The position numbers and the translations under genes were made by a program. Positions 60,413 through 64,000 of a stretch of DNA of 64,000 nucleotides are shown here, in pieces. The stretch is from an uncultured bacterium. Lineage in GTDB: Bacteria; Verrucomicrobiota; Lentisphaeria; Victivallales; UBA1829. The stretch's first letter is position 1. Each line of letters begins with the position of its first letter. The stretch lies in NCBI GenBank assembly GCA_902802585.1, contig CADCMR010000001.1, forward strand, positions 129,223 to 193,222. The letters are read 5' to 3'. The notes beneath the pieces are model-generated. The model worked only from the letters and a program-made list of their open reading frames with translations, did not search any database and was not told where the DNA came from.

Positions 60413-61294
60413 ATGTGGGATTATAACAACAAAGTCATGGACTATTTCCTGAACCCGCGGAACGTGGGCGAGATCGCCGACGCCGACGCGGAGGCCGAGG
60501 TCGGCAACATGACCTGCGGCGACGCCCTCAGAATCTTCCTCAAGATCGATGAATCCACCCACAAGATTCTGGATGCCAAATTCAAGACCTTCGGCTGCGC
60601 CAGCGCCATCGCCAGCTCGTCCATCCTGACCGAGATCGTGATCGGCATGACCGTCGAGGAAGCCGCGCGCGTCACCAACCGCGACATCGTGGACCGCCTC
60701 GGCGAGCTTCCCGAAGAGAAGATGCACTGCTCCGTGATGGGCATGGAGGCGCTCCAGGCCGCCCTCGGCGAATACGCGAAGAAGCACGGACTCACGCTTC
60801 CCGAAGTGAAAAACGACGACCCGGACGACCACGAGGGGCGCATCGTCTGCAAGTGCTTCGGCGTGACCGACGCGAAGATCCGCAAGGTTGTCCGCCTGAA
60901 CCACCTCACTACCGTCGCCCAGGTCACCGAATACACCAAGGCGGGCGGCGCGTGCGGGACCTGCCTCGACCAGATCCAGCAGATCCTCGACGAGATCAAC
61001 CACACAGCCCATGCGCCCGCCGAAGCGGAGAAGCCGCAGCCCGCGTCCTTCGACGCTCTGTCGCCCGTCAAGAAGGCGCTGAAGGTGCAGGAAGTGATCG
61101 ACAAGGAGATCAAGCCCGCGCTCGAACGCGACGGCGGCAGCATCGAGCTGGTTGACCTCGACGGCGACGTCGTGAAGGTCGCCCTGCGCGGCGTATGCGC
61201 GACCTGCCCGAACTCCAAGCTGACCCTGCGGAAACTCGTACAGGGCAAGCTTCATGAATTCCTGTCCGACCGGCTCGTGGTCGAGGAGGCGTGA
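60413..61294 (+). CDS. nifU: Fe-S cluster scaffold protein NifU, full-length
   Basis: A scaffold on which Fe-S clusters are built with sulfur from NifS. The 293-residue protein has the three classical parts. The IscU-like domain (1-125) has Cys in MTCGDALRI, FGCASAIASS and MHCSVMG. A central 2Fe-2S domain has CKCFGVTD and CGTCLDQI near 148-185. The C-terminal NifU domain (about 220-290) has CATCPN. It starts after AAGGAGA and is followed by nifS after one base. In organisms without nitrogenase this pair serves general Fe-S assembly. Confidence 0.97.
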   Translation: MWDYNNKVMDYFLNPRNVGEIADADAEAEVGNMTCGDALRIFLKIDESTHKILDAKFKTFGCASAIASSSILTEIVIGMTVEEAARVTNRDIVDRLGELPEEKMHCSVMGMEALQAALGEYAKKHGLTLPEVKNDDPDDHEGRIVCKCFGVTDAKIRKVVRLNHLTTVAQVTEYTKAGGACGTCLDQIQQILDEINHTAHAPAEAEKPQPASFDALSPVKKALKVQEVIDKEIKPALERDGGSIELVDLDGDVVKVALRGVCATCPNSKLTLRKLVQGKLHEFLSDRLVVEEA

Positions 61295-61295
61295 C

Positions 61296-62480
61296 ATGAA
61301 AGGCGAAGAACGCGTCATCTACCTGGACAACAACGCCACCACGCGCACCGCGCCGGAGGCGGTCGCCGCCATGCTGCCGTATTTCTCCGAATACTACGGC
61401 AACGCGTCCAGCATCCATAAGTTCGGCGGCCGCCTGGCGAAGGTGGTCGAGGAAGGCCGTGCGAAAGTCGCCGGATTCCTCGGCGCCGACCCGAGCGAGA
61501 TCATCTTCACATCCTGCGGAACCGAGGGCGACAACGCCGCCATCCTGAGCGCGCTGGACGTCTGCCCGAAACGCCGCAAGATCGTGATTTCCACGGTCGA
61601 ACACCCCGCCATCCTCAACCTCGGCAAGGACCTCGAACGCCGCGGCTACACCGTGGTCAAGATCCCGGTCGACAGCCTCGGTCGCCTCGACATGGACCGC
61701 GCCCGCGAGATGATCGACGAGCAGACCGCGGTCGTCTCCGTGATGTGGGCGAACAACGAAACCGGCAACCTGTACCCGGTGGAAGCTCTCGCCGAGCTGG
61801 CGCACCGCGCCGGGGCGCTCTTCCACACCGACGCCGTCCAGGCCGCCGGAAAGATCCCGTTCAAGCTCCGCGACATGAACATTGACATGCTCAGCGTGTC
61901 CGGTCACAAGTTCCATGCTCCGAAGGGCATCGGCGCCCTGTACGTGCGCCGCGGCGTGCGGTTCCGTCCGTTCGTTGTCGGCGGTCACCAGGAGCGCGGA
62001 CGCCGCGCCGGGACGGAGAACGTGCCGTACATCGTGGGCATGGGCGTCGCCGCCGAGCTCGCCATGGCGAACTTCGACACCGAAAATAACTACGTCCGCA
62101 AGCTCCGCGACGACCTGCACAACCGCCTGGTCGCCGCCATCCCGAGCGTCCGGGTGAACGGTGACGTGGAGCACCGCCTGCCGAACACAACCAATCTATC
62201 GTTCGAGTACATCGAAGGAGAATCCATCCTGATGCACATGGACATCCACGGCATCTGCGCCTCCAGCGGCAGCGCATGCACGACCGGCAGCCTGGAGCCG
62301 TCGCACGTGATGCGCGCCATGGGCGTGCCGTACACCGCGGCGCATGGCGCGATCCGCTTCAGTTTCTCCCGCTATAACACGCAGGAGGACGTCGACACGG
62401 TCGTGGAAGTCCTGCCCGGCATCATCGAAAAGATCCGTGCGATCTCCCCGTACTGGGCGGATTTTGTGGCGAAACGCTGA
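61296..62480 (+). CDS. nifS: Cysteine desulfurase NifS
   Basis: A PLP enzyme that removes sulfur from cysteine for Fe-S assembly. The 394-residue protein has YLDNNATTRTAP near the start, HTDAVQAAGK near 178, the PLP lysine in SGHKFHAPKG near 202, and the active-site Cys in SSGSACTTGSLEPSHV near 328. The ATG lies one base after the nifU stop and follows GAGGAGG; an upstream frame extension lies within nifU. The pair are cotranscribed and supply clusters to NifJ and others (inference). Confidence 0.97.
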   Translation: MKGEERVIYLDNNATTRTAPEAVAAMLPYFSEYYGNASSIHKFGGRLAKVVEEGRAKVAGFLGADPSEIIFTSCGTEGDNAAILSALDVCPKRRKIVISTVEHPAILNLGKDLERRGYTVVKIPVDSLGRLDMDRAREMIDEQTAVVSVMWANNETGNLYPVEALAELAHRAGALFHTDAVQAAGKIPFKLRDMNIDMLSVSGHKFHAPKGIGALYVRRGVRFRPFVVGGHQERGRRAGTENVPYIVGMGVAAELAMANFDTENNYVRKLRDDLHNRLVAAIPSVRVNGDVEHRLPNTTNLSFEYIEGESILMHMDIHGICASSGSACTTGSLEPSHVMRAMGVPYTAAHGAIRFSFSRYNTQEDVDTVVEVLPGIIEKIRAISPYWADFVAKR

Positions 62481-62499
62481 AAAAACGAAAAAAAACGAT

Positions 62500-62536
62500 A
62501 AACCGGTTTGACAAAACGGATTCCCGCGTATAAATT
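62500..62536 (+). promoter_or_regulatory. Promoter with palindromic AAACCGGTTT overlapping the -35
   Basis: A perfect TTGACA (62508-62513) is followed by TATAAA at 15 bases or TAAATT at 17. The ten-base palindrome AAACCGGTTT (62500-62509) overlaps the -35 and could be an operator. It drives the small zinc-ribbon gene, tatD and the UbiA gene. Confidence 0.75.
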
Positions 62537-62590
62537 ACGGGCGTTTTTCCGAACCGCTTTCATAGAACCCCATTGAAGGAGACTGTAACC

Positions 62591-62881
62591 ATGGTCATGA
62601 TCTGTCCCTACTGCGACACGGAGATCAACGAAAAGCAGATGGAAGCCGAAGACGGGTGCTGCCCGGAATGCGGCGCCGTCCTGACGCAGTCGAACATCCT
62701 CAGCGACACCGACGACGAGGAGAACGACGGGTACGACGATTACGACGATGACGACGACTACTCCGCGTTCGGCGAGCGTTCCAGGGACTACGACGAGGAG
62801 TTCGACGAATTCGACGAATTCCTTGAGGAGGAGGAGAAACTCGAACGCAGCGAGGCGAAGAACCGCAACAAAAACAAATGA
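62591..62881 (+). CDS. Small zinc-ribbon protein with acidic tail
   Basis: A 96-residue protein. A zinc ribbon (CPYCDTE...CPECG, residues 5-30) is followed by an extreme run of Asp/Glu/Tyr (about 40-85) and a basic end (KNRNKNK). No membrane segment is present. The ATG at 62591 follows AGGAG; a TTG six codons earlier is possible. Its stop overlaps the tatD start. Function is unknown; the acidic tail could mimic nucleic acid or bind a basic partner (inference). Confidence 0.8.
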   Translation: MVMICPYCDTEINEKQMEAEDGCCPECGAVLTQSNILSDTDDEENDGYDDYDDDDDYSAFGERSRDYDEEFDEFDEFLEEEEKLERSEAKNRNKNK

Positions 62882-63708
62882 TGCCGGAGTGGATGCCACA
62901 GGATCTTGAACTCTTTGACACCCATGCCCATCTCGGCGACGACGGATGCCCCGACGAGGCGGCGTTCTACCGGCGCGCGGAGGAGGCCGGGGTGCCGTGG
63001 TTCCTGCTGTGCGGCTCGGATTTCGAGTCCAGCCGCCGTGCAGCCGGGTTTGCATCGCATTTCGATCGCGTCTTCTTCGCCGCCGGGCTCCATCCGCTCG
63101 ATGTGGTGAAGCATCCGTGCGAGGCGGAGGCGTTCGAAGCGTTCGCCGACGCCCCCCGGTTCGCCGCGGTCGGCGAAATCGGTCTGGACTACTACTACGA
63201 ACGCGACACGCGCGAAACGCAGATCAAGGTGTTCCGTACGTTCCTGGAACTGGCGCTCCGCCTGGACCGCCCCGCGATCATCCATACGCGCGACGTCGAC
63301 GGCGGTTCGCTTGCCTACGACGATGCCTACGGGCTGCTTTCGGAGTTCGCGCACGCGGGCGGACAGTTCGTCCTCCACTCGTTCGCCGGAAGCCTTGCCG
63401 ACCTCGACCGGTTCAGTGCGCTCGGCGCGTTCTTCGGATGCGGCGGCATGGTGACGTTCAAAAAGGCGGACAACATCCGCGCGCTCGCCCTGCGCTACCC
63501 GGAAGACCGTCTCCTGCTCGAAACCGATTCCCCCTACCTCGCGCCCGTTCCGTTCCGCGGACAGGAGAACCACCCCGGACTCCTCCCGTGGACCGCGCAT
63601 TCCCTGGCGGCCCTGCGCGGCTGGAGCATGAAGAAGACCGTGACATTGACGACATCCAACGCCAAACGTTTTTTCAGGATACCCCCCGAAGATGAAAAAC
63701 TCAAGTAA
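62878..63708 (+). CDS. tatD: TatD-family metal-dependent hydrolase (DNase)
   Basis: A TIM-barrel metal-dependent nuclease, 276 residues from the first of two adjacent ATGs. The metal ligands are visible in order: DTHAHLGDD near 15, GLHPLDVV near 70, GEIGLDYYY with the key Glu near 98, HTRD near 135, VLHSFAG near 164, and the Asp of LLETDSPYLAPVP near 217. All expected residues are kept. Starts ATGATG overlap the previous stop. It is followed by the UbiA gene, which overlaps its last 17 bases. Confidence 0.93.
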   Translation: MMPEWMPQDLELFDTHAHLGDDGCPDEAAFYRRAEEAGVPWFLLCGSDFESSRRAAGFASHFDRVFFAAGLHPLDVVKHPCEAEAFEAFADAPRFAAVGEIGLDYYYERDTRETQIKVFRTFLELALRLDRPAIIHTRDVDGGSLAYDDAYGLLSEFAHAGGQFVLHSFAGSLADLDRFSALGAFFGCGGMVTFKKADNIRALALRYPEDRLLLETDSPYLAPVPFRGQENHPGLLPWTAHSLAALRGWSMKKTVTLTTSNAKRFFRIPPEDEKLK

Positions 63709-64000
63709 GCACGAAACACTCCGCGGCTGGTTTCAGCTCGTCCGCCTGCCGCATCTTTTCACCGTCCCATGCGACCCGCTGGTCGGATTCCTGATCGCGG
63801 GCGGCATGACGCAGCAGGGCAGGGGATTCTTCCCGATTGCCGCCGTCTGCTTCGTCTCGCTCGCCATGTCGCTGTTCGGCATCATCACGAACGACCTGGC
63901 GGACATCCAGACCGACATGACGCAGCATCCCGACCGGCCTCTGCCGCGCGGTGTGATCAGTCCGCGCGCGGCGTCGTACGCGGCACAGCTGTGCTTCCTG
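63692..64000 (+). CDS. UbiA-family prenyltransferase, partial
   Basis: The first 103 codons of a membrane prenyltransferase; the gene runs off the window end. The start MKNSSKHETLRGWFQLVRLPHLFTV is typical of the family. The first Asp-rich motif is seen as NDLADIQTDMTQHPDRPLPRG near 72-92, which binds the prenyl diphosphate through Mg2+. Two membrane segments flank it. UbiA proteins attach prenyl chains to aromatic or other acceptors (quinones, for example) or act in other lipid routes; the substrate is not known. It overlaps tatD by 17 bases. Confidence 0.88.
   Translation, partial: MKNSSKHETLRGWFQLVRLPHLFTVPCDPLVGFLIAGGMTQQGRGFFPIAAVCFVSLAMSLFGIITNDLADIQTDMTQHPDRPLPRGVISPRAASYAAQLCFL

Noticed and set aside
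1-64000. tRNA, rRNA, CRISPR or complete insertion sequence
   Set aside because: I saw no cloverleaf, rRNA-like segment, spaced direct repeats or transposase frame; the only phage-related genes are the three at 14.5-16.8 kb.

Overview
The window is an ordinary-looking chromosome segment of GC-rich bacterial DNA, about 60% G+C by eye, densely coded on both strands. It probably comes from a strict anaerobe with a Gram-negative-type envelope. The evidence is a single-chain pyruvate:ferredoxin oxidoreductase, NifU/NifS Fe-S assembly, a methylenetetrahydrofolate reductase joined to an Fe-S-type C-terminal domain, several lipoproteins, a TRAP transporter and MreC/MreD/PBP2. My best guess is a PVC-group bacterium (Lentisphaerota/Kiritimatiellota type), but this rests on general gene content and is weak. 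I found no rRNA, tRNA, CRISPR array or complete insertion sequence. No stretch without a gene exceeds about 290 bases; most gaps hold promoters and terminators.

Layout. 1-13.5 kb: a minus-strand unit reading ftsW, murG, Ser/Thr kinase, PfkB sugar kinase, sppA, RecB-like Fe-S protein, uvrB, giant repeat lipoprotein, with several ATGA overlaps. 13.7-16.8 kb: a small lipoprotein, then a three-gene minus-strand cassette of Mu-like phage structural genes. 17-20.7 kb: a secreted protein of unknown function, RNase HIII and an alpha/beta hydrolase. 20.8-24.9 kb: class II aldolase, then a TRAP transporter. 24.9-28.4 kb: a minus-strand operon of a zinc-ribbon membrane protein, a hydrolase-fold protein lacking its catalytic residues, and the MTHFR-like enzyme. 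28.6-32.5 kb: xseB, mutS, an anchored protein and a decayed membrane-protein remnant. 32.6-38.9 kb: a six-gene minus-strand unit (HflK-like, DEAD-box helicase, SpoU methylase, NAD kinase, CoaB, methyltransferase). 39-42 kb: small membrane proteins, including two zinc-ribbon/CD225 (dispanin) proteins and a DUF2752 protein. 42-50.4 kb: a GT39-like glycosyltransferase, transketolase, mreC-mreD-PBP2 and an AKP-rich histone H1-like protein. 50.6-64 kb: pyruvate:ferredoxin oxidoreductase, ileS, trpS, nifU-nifS, zinc-ribbon proteins, tatD, and a UbiA gene cut by the window end.

Together the genes cover envelope growth and division (ftsW, murG, mreC, mreD, PBP2), glycolysis and pyruvate oxidation (PfkB kinase, aldolase, transketolase, PFOR), Fe-S assembly, and DNA repair (uvrB, mutS, xseB, RNase HIII, TatD). 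Two themes recur. Six proteins begin with a CxxC zinc ribbon, and five of those have membrane segments. Several promoters fit TTGNNN-16/17-TATATT-like, often with a TGC extension. No single locus is clearly a new defence or biosynthetic system. The strongest candidates for undescribed biology are the CD225/DUF2752 cluster, the reduced Mu-like cassette, the aromatic-repeat giant lipoprotein and the operon with the catalytically dead hydrolase.
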